64,000 bases of DNA, taken from positions 1-64,000 of the forward strand of contig JAEUUL010000024.1 in the NCBI GenBank assembly GCA_016787485.1. The letters run 5' to 3'. Made by a program: the position numbers and the translations under genes. This DNA is from Bacteroidota bacterium (GTDB lineage Bacteria > Bacteroidota > Bacteroidia > NS11-12g > UBA955). The notes under the pieces are model-generated. The model ran no database searches. It saw nothing but the letters and a program-made list of their open reading frames with translations, and was not told the DNA's origin. This document shows positions 8,529 through 18,366 of the stretch, in pieces (the stretch's first letter is position 1; every line of letters begins with the position of its first letter).

Positions 8529-8577
8529 TTTGTAAAACTTATAGTATCTATTGTATGTTTGTATAGCAATGCTATAC
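8529..8577 (+). promoter_or_regulatory. Promoter and perfect palindromic operator of the TetR-exporter operon
   Basis: The -33 element TTTG (8529-8532) and -7 element TATGTTTG (8554-8561, exact consensus) are 21 nt apart. A perfect inverted repeat GTATAGCA-A-TGCTATAC (8561-8577) starts at the last base of the -7 box and covers the expected transcription start and the ATG at 8569. It is the right size for a TetR dimer operator and would block both polymerase and start codon. Autoregulation is inferred. Confidence 0.7.
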
Positions 8578-9252
8578 ACAACGGATAAGTTTACTTATCA
8601 GGTAAGGGTTTCCCTTCCACCTGTGCTGTATATCAAAAACCCACAGGAAACGGCCCTGGGTCAGTCTTTACTGGAGCATGCAGCGGCCTGTATTTCGCGG
8701 GATGGATTGGAAGAATTCAATTTCCGCAAATTGGCTCAGGCGGCGGGTTGCACCGAAGCTACGGTATACCGCTATTTTGAAAACAAGCACAAACTTGTTT
8801 TGCTTCTCATGAATTTGTTTTGGGGTTATGTGGATTTTCAGATACAACAACGTATCAGGTTTGAACCCAAAGCCGAAGCTGCTTTGAATGCCTGTCTGAA
8901 CGAATTGGGCAATTTGCAGCTGCATGAAATTCATAATCCCCATTTTGCAGAATTGCTCGTGCATCTGGCAGCCCGGGAGGGAGTAAAAATGCATCTGGGA
9001 AAAGACATTCACGCCGAAACGCAGGATGGATCCCTCACCCACTACCTGCGTCTCCTGCAAACTGTTGAAGATTTATTGCGCCTGAATCATGTATCCTATC
9101 CCAGAGCTCTTGCCGGATTGCTGCTCGACAGTGCACTTCAGCAACATTTTTACAGGCATAACGAACCACTGCTTACAGATTCGGCTTGTGAAGAGGAAGG
9201 GTGTGTTCAATTTCTGCAATCACTGATTCACAGAGAAAGGGGCCAAAAATGA
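8569..9252 (+). CDS. TetR/AcrR-family transcriptional regulator
   Basis: The protein has 227 residues from the ATG at 8569; an upstream TTG would lie inside the promoter. After an unusual extension of about 30 residues, a canonical TetR helix-turn-helix follows (FNFRKLAQAAGCTEATVYRYFENKHKL, residues 50-76). The C-terminal ligand-binding domain is all-helical and diverged. The gene is first in an operon with an ABC protein, an HlyD adaptor and a TolC channel; its stop overlaps the next start in ATGA. A perfect palindrome lies over its own start codon. It most likely represses the operon until an exported compound binds; the ligand cannot be told from sequence. Confidence 0.88.
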   Translation: MLYTTDKFTYQVRVSLPPVLYIKNPQETALGQSLLEHAAACISRDGLEEFNFRKLAQAAGCTEATVYRYFENKHKLVLLLMNLFWGYVDFQIQQRIRFEPKAEAALNACLNELGNLQLHEIHNPHFAELLVHLAAREGVKMHLGKDIHAETQDGSLTHYLRLLQTVEDLLRLNHVSYPRALAGLLLDSALQQHFYRHNEPLLTDSACEEEGCVQFLQSLIHRERGQK

Positions 9253-10919
9253 TTGCGGACAACAATACCCCACCCCTGCGCCGGATATTGAATCTGGTAA
9301 AACTGGAAAGGCGCAATATCCGTTTCCTTTATGCATATGCCATCATCAGCGGTGCACTCAGTCTTTCCATTCCGCTGGGTATACAAGCTCTGATGGGGCT
9401 GGTTCTGGGCGGACGCCTCAGTTCCGGCTGGTTCATTCTGGTATTACTCGTAGTATTAGCCGTTATTGTGGCCGGGATATCCCGGCTTGCGCAAATGAGT
9501 ATTCTGGAAAATATTCAGCGCAAACTTTTTGTAAGAAATGCCTTTGAATTCGCTTCCCGCCTGGTGCACTCAAGACTGGCAAGGCGATTTCCCAGTCTCG
9601 TGGAACTGGCAGAAAAATTTCTGGATGTAATTACAGTTCAAAAGAGTTTTTCAAAACTGGTGCTGGATTTTACCGCAAGTGTGCTCCAAATTGCTTTCGG
9701 AGTGCTTCTTTTAATCATTTATCACGAAGCATTTATCCTTTTTGCCGGCATTCTGGTTCTCATTGTTTTTGTTGCGCTGCGCCTCAGCTGGCAGCGAGGT
9801 ATAGAATCCGCACGTGCAGAAAGTGATTATAAATTTAAAACGGCATGGTGGCTTACCGAAATTGCACAGAACAAATATACTTTCCGGCTTAAGTCTGACC
9901 ATGGTTTTCACCTCAGCAGAACCGATGACTACCTGAAAGGCTATGTACACAGCCGGTCTGAGCACTTTAAAGTACTTTACAGTCAGGCCAGACTAGCCAT
10001 ATTTTTAAAAGTCTTTTTAACAGCCGCATTGCTCATCATGGGCAGTATTTTATTGGTGGAACAAAAAATCAGTCTGGGGCAGTTCCTTGCATCTGAGATA
10101 CTAGTTATCACCTTGCTGGATGCTGTTGAAAAATTGATATTAACCGTAGAAAATATTTATGACTGCGGAATTGCATTGGAAAAACTCGGTTTTGTTACAG
10201 ATGAAGACGCACAAGAGCATACAGGACTGGACATTTCTCTCAAATCGGCACCTGATTTATGTTTTCGCAATCCCATTTCAGGAGAAATAATCAATCTGTT
10301 AAAGAATGGTGAAGATTTAGGCATTTGCGGCTACCGTGGCACGGGGCGCACAGCGGTTTTAAAAACAATTCTGGGTGAACATCACCCTGCCCTTTCTGTT
10401 CAGATCAATCAGATTCCTGCCACCAATTATAATCTTGAAAAGCTGGGTAATCATGTGGGCCTTTGTTTGCAAAACAGTGGTCTGTACGAAGGTACACTGC
10501 TGCAGAATATTACCATGGGTCAGGAAACCTACATGGACCATGTTACTGAACTGCTGGATGCGCTGAGTCTGAACGAGTACGTGGGTTCATTAAACATGGG
10601 CTACAATCACCGTTTTGAGCTGAATGCAAGCGTACCGGACAATGTGCAGAAAAAAATCCCGCTGGCACGCGCACTCTATGGGTCTCCACCCATGGTGCTC
10701 ATCGATGATATCTGGACTTCTTTTGACCGGGTGGAAATGAAAAAAATACTCACCTACCTTAAAAAAATCGATAGTACATTGGTTATAGTCAGCAATTATT
10801 TACCCGTATTACAGGCCATGGATCAACTTATGTTTGTAGACCAGGCAGGATTCCGGAATCCGGGTTCAATAGACACAGCTCTTTCTCAGTCGGACATTCA
10901 GAACATCATCTGGAAATGA
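9249..10919 (+). CDS. ABC half-transporter with degenerate nucleotide-binding domain
   Basis: The protein has 556 residues from the ATG at 9249, which overlaps the tetR stop. The N-terminal half (about 20-320) is an ABC-exporter membrane domain with five to six transmembrane helices; the C-terminal half is a nucleotide-binding domain. Every catalytic motif there is changed: Walker A reads GYRGTGRT with Arg367 in place of the invariant Lys; Walker B is MVLIDDIW with Asp where Glu is expected; the signature is VPDNVQ rather than LSGGQ; and the switch histidine is absent (VIVSNYLP). The frame is intact and coupled to hlyD and tolC genes, so it is under selection. It may hydrolyse ATP poorly, partner another ABC subunit, or act non-catalytically. 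No peptidase C39 domain is present. Confidence 0.85.
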   Translation: MIADNNTPPLRRILNLVKLERRNIRFLYAYAIISGALSLSIPLGIQALMGLVLGGRLSSGWFILVLLVVLAVIVAGISRLAQMSILENIQRKLFVRNAFEFASRLVHSRLARRFPSLVELAEKFLDVITVQKSFSKLVLDFTASVLQIAFGVLLLIIYHEAFILFAGILVLIVFVALRLSWQRGIESARAESDYKFKTAWWLTEIAQNKYTFRLKSDHGFHLSRTDDYLKGYVHSRSEHFKVLYSQARLAIFLKVFLTAALLIMGSILLVEQKISLGQFLASEILVITLLDAVEKLILTVENIYDCGIALEKLGFVTDEDAQEHTGLDISLKSAPDLCFRNPISGEIINLLKNGEDLGICGYRGTGRTAVLKTILGEHHPALSVQINQIPATNYNLEKLGNHVGLCLQNSGLYEGTLLQNITMGQETYMDHVTELLDALSLNEYVGSLNMGYNHRFELNASVPDNVQKKIPLARALYGSPPMVLIDDIWTSFDRVEMKKILTYLKKIDSTLVIVSNYLPVLQAMDQLMFVDQAGFRNPGSIDTALSQSDIQNIIWK

Positions 10920-12250
10920 AATCAAGATTCGCAATCGACTTTGAACAGCACCCATTGCTCATGAACAGCCCATGGGTGCGCACCAAAATATCACGCATTA
11001 TCAGCATATTTTTTATTGGTGCATTTTTATTCATGTTTTTACCCTGGACCCAGAATATTCAGGCAGATGGTGCTGTTACCACATTATTGCCCAACCAGCG
11101 TCCGCAGGAAGTGCAAACAATCATCGGTGGCCGCATAGAAAAATGGTATGTACGTGAAGGGGATTTCGTGAAAAAGGGTGATACCATTATTAAAATTTCC
11201 GAGATAAAAGACAGCTATCTGGATCCGGGACTACTGGCACAAACCAATACCCAGATTGATGCAAAGGAAAAATCCATGCTCAGCTACGGCAGTAAGGTGG
11301 ATGCAATCAACTCCCAGATAGAGCAGTTGGAAATTAACCGCGATTTAAAACAAAAACAGTCGGTAAATAAATTGCAGCAGGAAGAGTTGAAACTCAAAGC
11401 GGAGAAGGCAGATTTTTCTGCGGCCAGAATTTCTGCAGATATTGCACGGCAGCAGTTTGTGCGCGACAGTATTTTACAGAAACAAGGTGTAAAATCGCCA
11501 CTGGATGTAGAAAACCGCAGGGTAAAATGGCAGGAAACGGTTGCCAAACTCACGAGTGCGGATGCCAAAGTTCGCAGCGCAGAGGCTGCAGTAGAAAATG
11601 CAAAATTTGAAGTGCGGAACGTAACGGCAGAATACAGCGAAAAACTTTCCAAAGCAGAAAGTGACCGTTACAGCGCTTTGTCTGCGCAGATGGAAAGTGC
11701 TGCGGAAGTATCAAAACTGCGCAATGCTTACAGCAATTACAGTATCCGGCAGGGTTTTTATCTGATTACTGCACCTCAGGACGGGTTGGTAACAAAGACC
11801 TTGGCTCAGGGTTTGGGTGAAACCATCAAAGAAGGAATGCCCGTTTGTACCATCATGCCTGCCAATGCCACAAAAGCAGTGGAAATGTATGTGCAACCGG
11901 TAGATATGCCGCTGGTGCACAAAGGCTCCTATGTGAGATTTGTGTTTGATGGCTGGCCTACCATCGTTTTCAGTGGATGGCCGCAACTTTCATACGGTAC
12001 ATTTTCCGGAAATGTGTTTGCCATAGACAATACACCCAGTGCCAACGGAAAATTCAGGGTACTGGTGGCTCCTGCAGATAAGGAAAAACCATGGCCCGAC
12101 GCACTGAAAGTGGGTACAGGCAGCCATGCTTACCTGCTCATGAAAGATGTTCCTGTATGGTATGAAATCTGGCGGCAACTGAACGGTTTTCCTGCGGACT
12201 ATTATATCAATAAAAACGAAGCCACACCGGCCAAAAAAGGCAGTAAATGA
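10916..12250 (+). CDS. HlyD-family periplasmic adaptor (membrane fusion protein)
   Basis: This protein joins the inner-membrane ABC component to the outer-membrane TolC channel in a type I-like exporter. It has 444 residues: a short cytoplasmic tail, a single membrane segment at about 25-45 (IISIFFIGAFLFMFLPW), a first lipoyl half (GGRIEKWYVREGDFVKKGDTI), and a long coiled-coil hairpin at about 100-260. The second lipoyl half (LITAPQDGLVTKTLAQGLGE) and a beta-barrel domain follow. It overlaps the ABC gene upstream and the tolC gene downstream by 4 nt each (ATGA), so all four genes are one transcript. The overall size fits adaptors of bacteriocin or peptide exporters rather than RND pumps. Confidence 0.9.
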   Translation: MKSRFAIDFEQHPLLMNSPWVRTKISRIISIFFIGAFLFMFLPWTQNIQADGAVTTLLPNQRPQEVQTIIGGRIEKWYVREGDFVKKGDTIIKISEIKDSYLDPGLLAQTNTQIDAKEKSMLSYGSKVDAINSQIEQLEINRDLKQKQSVNKLQQEELKLKAEKADFSAARISADIARQQFVRDSILQKQGVKSPLDVENRRVKWQETVAKLTSADAKVRSAEAAVENAKFEVRNVTAEYSEKLSKAESDRYSALSAQMESAAEVSKLRNAYSNYSIRQGFYLITAPQDGLVTKTLAQGLGETIKEGMPVCTIMPANATKAVEMYVQPVDMPLVHKGSYVRFVFDGWPTIVFSGWPQLSYGTFSGNVFAIDNTPSANGKFRVLVAPADKEKPWPDALKVGTGSHAYLLMKDVPVWYEIWRQLNGFPADYYINKNEATPAKKGSK

Positions 12251-13671
12251 AGAAAGGAGCAGTTAGCATTTTACTCAGTCTGGGCTTTTTTCTGTCATTG
12301 CAGGCACAGGATTCCCTCAGCCTTACTCTCGGCCGGGTACTGGCTCTGGTGCAGGATAACCACCCTGTGGCAAAGCAGGCTTCCCTGTTGCCGGAGGAGG
12401 CGGGTGCCTATCTGCTCAAGGCAAGGGGCTCATTCGACCCCAAACTTCAGTTCCAACAGAGCAATAAGTATTACAACGGATCCAACTATTATGAAATAAA
12501 AGAAACCGGACTGAAAATCCCCACCTGGTTTGGGCTGGAACTCGCAGCAGGCTGGGAATCGGCAAAAGGCAGCAGTTTAAATCCGGAAGATAAAACCCCG
12601 GCAGAAGGTCTTTCTTATGCCGGAGCAAGTCTGCCCTTGCTGCGCAATTTAATTACCGACCAGCGTCGTACACAATTAAAACAGGCCAAACTGATGCGTG
12701 AAGGCGGCAACTATGCAAAGAATGTGGTTCTGAACGAACTTGCTGCTGAAGTCATAGAAACCTACCTGCAATGGTATACAGCATGGCGTGAGGTGAAACT
12801 GTACGAACAGGGCTTGCAATTGTCTCAAACCCGTCTGCAGGCCATAGTATCAGAATTCCAGGCAGGAGGCAGGGCAGCTGTGGATACAATAGAAACAGCA
12901 CTGCAGGTTCAGAACTTTGCAGTTGCTTTGAAAGAGTCACGCTGGTATGAATTGAAATGGCGGCTCATGCTCAGTGCCCACCTTTGGAATGGCCGCGGCG
13001 AACCACTGGAACCAGAAGACAACACCATACCTGCCGCATCTGGCCTCGATGCGCTGGACAGCCTGGTGGCTGCTTTCCCAGATTCCGTTGTAATTTCCAA
13101 TTTGGCAGAGCAGCACCCTGAAGTGGTTTTGCGCGAACTGGGACTGCAGTCACTGCAACTGGATTACCGGTTACAAAGACAAAATCTGTTGCCGGATATT
13201 CAACTCAAGTACCAGAGCCTTTCCAATGGTTGGTTCAATCACGCATCCACACCCGGAATGATGTATGACAACTATAGATTCGGATTGCACATGGGCAGCA
13301 GCTTGTTTCTGCGCAAGGAAAGGGGTGAGTACAAACTGAGCAGGCTGAAACTGCAGGGAACAACCTTTAAATTCGGTCAGAAAAACCGGGAACTGACCCA
13401 GAAAATCAAATCGCAATGGCAGCAGGAACGTACACTGGGCAGTGTATATAGCAGTTATGACGGAATTGTTTCCGGATACGAGGCTTTGTACAACATGGAA
13501 ATTCAACGTTTTCAGGCGGGCGACGGAACCCTGTTTCTTTTGAATACCCGCGAGCAACGGCTGGTAGAATCAAGGCAGAAACAAATTGGTTACTACAGAA
13601 AATGGAAGCAAAGCCAGTCTGATTATTTGCAGCAAAGCGGTGTTTTGTGGAATCTGATATCCAGGCCCTGA
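12247..13671 (+). CDS. TolC-family outer-membrane efflux protein
   Basis: This is the outer-membrane exit duct of the exporter. The product is 474 residues with a Sec signal peptide ending in AQA (MKKGAVSILLSLGFFLSLQA). Two outer-membrane-efflux repeats of long amphipathic helices can be seen (VLNELAAEVIETYLQWYTAWREVKLYEQG and, in the second half, KNRELTQKIKSQWQQE), with beta-strand segments between them. It is last in the operon and starts within the stop of the hlyD gene. A small hairpin just after the stop has no T-run, so where the transcript ends is unclear. Confidence 0.88.
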   Translation: MKKGAVSILLSLGFFLSLQAQDSLSLTLGRVLALVQDNHPVAKQASLLPEEAGAYLLKARGSFDPKLQFQQSNKYYNGSNYYEIKETGLKIPTWFGLELAAGWESAKGSSLNPEDKTPAEGLSYAGASLPLLRNLITDQRRTQLKQAKLMREGGNYAKNVVLNELAAEVIETYLQWYTAWREVKLYEQGLQLSQTRLQAIVSEFQAGGRAAVDTIETALQVQNFAVALKESRWYELKWRLMLSAHLWNGRGEPLEPEDNTIPAASGLDALDSLVAAFPDSVVISNLAEQHPEVVLRELGLQSLQLDYRLQRQNLLPDIQLKYQSLSNGWFNHASTPGMMYDNYRFGLHMGSSLFLRKERGEYKLSRLKLQGTTFKFGQKNRELTQKIKSQWQQERTLGSVYSSYDGIVSGYEALYNMEIQRFQAGDGTLFLLNTREQRLVESRQKQIGYYRKWKQSQSDYLQQSGVLWNLISRP

Positions 13672-13689
13672 TGCCTTTTTGAAAGGCAT
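13671..13689. other. Perfect 8-bp hairpin after the tolC-like stop
   Basis: ATGCCTTT-TTG-AAAGGCAT begins at the last base of the stop codon. Without a following T-run it is not a typical intrinsic terminator; it could stabilise the mRNA 3' end or be a weak terminator. Confidence 0.4.
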
Positions 13690-13800
13690 ATCCCGAACCC
13701 TGATTCTCAGCGCAGGATAAACAGGGGTATCACAGACTGAAAATCCTTATTCCACCTTGGGAAATTGTGGAAAAGTACACGTCGTCTCATCACCCGATAG

Positions 13801-15804
<2,004 letters not shown>

Positions 15805-15822
15805 TTCAGGCCATCATCCAAT

Positions 15823-15855
15823 AAAAAAAGGGGAAGTTTTACTTCCCTTTTTTTT
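15823..15855. terminator. Bidirectional terminator between gyrB and the LolE-like gene
   Basis: The stem GGGAAGT / ACTTCCC with a TTT loop is flanked by A-run and T-run on both sides, so it can stop transcripts from either direction. Confidence 0.9.
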
Positions 15856-15883
15856 GCTCCCGGATTTTTTCCAATGTGGCTGC

Positions 15884-17116
15884 TTACTGAAAACGAATCG
15901 CCTTCAGCGGATTCAGCCTGCCCACTACAAGGGCCGGCAAAAACAAGACCAGAAAACACAGCAACAGGGTACCTGCATCTACCGCCGGAACATGCCAGGG
16001 CTGCAGATCAATGAGTACCTTATTTACATAATATGTTTCTACAGGTAGGGTAATCCACCCAAAATGCTGCTGGCCCCAACAAAAGACTATGGCGATGATA
16101 TTGCCAGCCAGCAAACCGGTAATGGCAATGAACAAACTCTGAAAAATAAATATCCGGCGTATGGGTCCATTTCTGGAACCCAAAGCTTTCAGTGTACCCA
16201 CCATCTGGGTTCTTTCCGTAACGAGAATCAGCAGTGTTGTACACATGGTAATACTTGCAACAATGAGCATGAGAGATAGTATAATCATCACATTGGTATC
16301 CAAAATACCCAGCCAGTCAAAAATCTGCCGGTTGTACCTGCGCGCGGTATTTACATTAAACAAGCCCGCTGGCAGCTGGCTTTGAATCTGAAAGGCCACA
16401 TCCTCTGCACCATCAAAATCTGCTACTCTCACCTCCCATTGTGTAAATGCCGTTCCTGGTGGTAAACCCTTGCGAACCTGAGACATATGGGTAATGGCCA
16501 GCAATTTATCGTAGTCTTCAAGTCCTGTACTGTACAATCCGGTTATCAATGGATTGATTGCCCTTGCCCGCTGATTCCCGTTGCTGTCTTCTTTAAAAAA
16601 AATGGCTTGCAGGTGATTGCCGGGCTTAAGTCCCAACCGGTTGGCAGTAAGTGTTGATATCAATACAGTATTGCTGTCAGTCTGAAAATCGGGCAATTTG
16701 CCTGATACGAGATGCTGTCTGAAAAAAGACCAGTCGTAGTTGGTTTGTACTCCTTTGGCCACCATTCCGTCTATTTCCGTTTCACCACGGGCTATGCAGG
16801 GCCGCACGGTGCATGCCGAAACGGATACCACACCTTTTACACTTTTAATCTTCTCAGTGAGCTTCAGATGTTCATCCACCAGCGGTGTGGGTTCAGAGCC
16901 TTCTACATTGGTAATATCATCTACCACAATATGCCCGTTCAGACCTATAATCTTATCTTTGATGCCATTTTGAAAACCCGCCACAGTGGCCAGTGCTATG
17001 ATCATAACCGCAGAACTGAGGGCTACCGCCACTATAGCAAGCAGTACAATGATTTTTGAAAAACTTTTTTGCCGACCCGTAGAAAGTTGCCGGGCCATTC
17101 TCAAAGGCCAGTTCAT
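15884..17116 (-). CDS. FtsX-like ABC permease, LolC/LolE type
   Basis: A 410-residue inner-membrane permease of the MacB/FtsX family, closest in layout to LolC/LolE, which extract lipoproteins for transport to the outer membrane. One membrane segment lies near the N-terminus (IIVLLAIVAVALSSAVMIIALA). A large periplasmic domain (about 60-260) is followed by three membrane segments in the last 150 residues, with the coupling motif TQMVGTLKALGSRNGPIRRIF. The start MNWPLRMARQ at 17116 fits the family and lies 9 nt after an exact -7 box; 16 further in-frame residues upstream are less likely. Its start codon shares the CATG with the divergent namZ-like start. No ATPase gene is adjacent. Confidence 0.85.
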   Translation of the reverse strand: MNWPLRMARQLSTGRQKSFSKIIVLLAIVAVALSSAVMIIALATVAGFQNGIKDKIIGLNGHIVVDDITNVEGSEPTPLVDEHLKLTEKIKSVKGVVSVSACTVRPCIARGETEIDGMVAKGVQTNYDWSFFRQHLVSGKLPDFQTDSNTVLISTLTANRLGLKPGNHLQAIFFKEDSNGNQRARAINPLITGLYSTGLEDYDKLLAITHMSQVRKGLPPGTAFTQWEVRVADFDGAEDVAFQIQSQLPAGLFNVNTARRYNRQIFDWLGILDTNVMIILSLMLIVASITMCTTLLILVTERTQMVGTLKALGSRNGPIRRIFIFQSLFIAITGLLAGNIIAIVFCWGQQHFGWITLPVETYYVNKVLIDLQPWHVPAVDAGTLLLCFLVLFLPALVVGRLNPLKAIRFQ

Positions 17117-18329
17117 GCGCGTGGTCAAAGGTACTATTTGCGGCTTGTTCTGTGTGCAATCCATTGCTTTATCTTCTCAGAACGGGACGGGATCTCTGCC
17201 TGCCCGCCCCGGAGCTTGGCGCACAGAGGTGTATTTCCCATTGCTGCAAAAGAAAAGAGTGGCTCTGGTGGCCAATCCCACATCTACCATTGGCGCGGTT
17301 CATCTGGTAGACAGTTTGCGTAAAAGTGGCATTAAAATCACCAGGGTTTTTGCTCCCGAACATGGATTTCGCGGTGACGCGGCAAACGGAGAAAAGATAA
17401 AATCCGGTGTAGATATAAAAACCGGAATCCCGGTAGTATCCCTGTACGGAAACCATTATAAACCCACTGCAAGAGAACTGCATAATGTAGATGTTGTGGT
17501 CTTTGATGTGCAGGATGTAGGGGTCAGATTCTACACCTATCTCAGCACCCTGCACTATGTCATGCAGGCCTGTGCCGAGAATTGTATTCAGTTGCTGGTG
17601 CTGGACCGTCCCAATCCGAACGGTTATTATCTGGACGGGCCCATACTGGAACCGGAATATAAAAGTATGGTTGGTCTGCACCCTATTCCGCTTGTGCATG
17701 GCATGACACTGGGCGAACTGGCCCGTATGATCAACGGAGAGAAATGGCTGGGCACCAGAGACAGTTGCAAGCTCACAGTTATCAAAGTGCAAAACTGGCA
17801 CCACAACAAAAAATATATTGTGCCGGTAGCTCCTTCGCCCAATCTGCCCACATCAGAATCTATCACTCTCTACCCCACCCTGGGTCTGTTGGAAGGCACC
17901 CCTGTAAGCATGGGCCGCGGCACCTCCTCGCCTTTTGAGTGCTTTGGTGCACCCTGGCTCAAAACAGGTTCTTACCACTTTGTACCCCGCAATATTCCGG
18001 GCAAAGCCACAAACCCTCCATGGCTCGGAGATACATGCCGGGGTATTTTACTCAGTGATTTTGCCCGCAACTACCTGCCGGATTTCAAACATCTGTATGT
18101 GGAATGGTTCGATTTGCTTCTGAAACAATGTCCGGATAAAAACGCATTTTTCACGCCCTTTTTCGATAAGCTTGCCGGAACAGCCACTCTGCGCAAACAA
18201 TTGCTTTCAGGCATGAGTGCCAATGAAATACGGCTGTCGTGGAAACCCGGACTGGAAACATTTTACACTCAGAGGGCACCGTATTTGCTGTATCCATTTG
18301 ACTACAATTTGGGACTGCAGGAGGAGTAA
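17115..18329 (+). CDS. Exo-beta-N-acetylmuramidase NamZ-like protein (DUF1343/YbbC)
   Basis: Members release terminal N-acetylmuramic acid from peptidoglycan fragments (NamZ of Bacillus subtilis). The product is 404 residues from the ATG at 17115, giving the signal peptide MRVVKGTICGLFCVQSIALS; a longer in-frame extension would lie wholly within the opposite gene. Family blocks are visible: VALVANPTSTIG, FAPEHGFRG, FDVQDVGVRFYTYLSTLHYVM, LDRPNPNGYYLDGPILEPEY, PLVHGMTLGELARMING and TLGLLEGTPVSMGRGTSSPFE. Sec export predicts a periplasmic role in peptidoglycan recycling. Its start overlaps the LolE-like start. The neighbouring LtaS-like protein may also act on the envelope. Confidence 0.9.
   Translation: MRVVKGTICGLFCVQSIALSSQNGTGSLPARPGAWRTEVYFPLLQKKRVALVANPTSTIGAVHLVDSLRKSGIKITRVFAPEHGFRGDAANGEKIKSGVDIKTGIPVVSLYGNHYKPTARELHNVDVVVFDVQDVGVRFYTYLSTLHYVMQACAENCIQLLVLDRPNPNGYYLDGPILEPEYKSMVGLHPIPLVHGMTLGELARMINGEKWLGTRDSCKLTVIKVQNWHHNKKYIVPVAPSPNLPTSESITLYPTLGLLEGTPVSMGRGTSSPFECFGAPWLKTGSYHFVPRNIPGKATNPPWLGDTCRGILLSDFARNYLPDFKHLYVEWFDLLLKQCPDKNAFFTPFFDKLAGTATLRKQLLSGMSANEIRLSWKPGLETFYTQRAPYLLYPFDYNLGLQEE
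17126..17133 (-). promoter_or_regulatory. -7 box TACCTTTG of the LolE-like gene, inside namZ-like coding sequence
   Basis: On the minus strand TACCTTTG matches the consensus exactly, 9 nt before the ATG at 17116. It lies within codons 4-7 of the divergent gene. Confidence 0.6.
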
Positions 18330-18354
18330 AAGTTACCAAACTGTTATCCCTGCG

Positions 18355-18362
18355 TAACTTTG
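18355..18362 (+). promoter_or_regulatory. -7 box TAACTTTG of the LtaS-like gene
   Basis: Exact consensus, ending only 4 nt before the ATG at 18367. Transcription should start at or within a base or two of the start codon. Confidence 0.65.
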
Positions 18363-18366
18363 CAGT

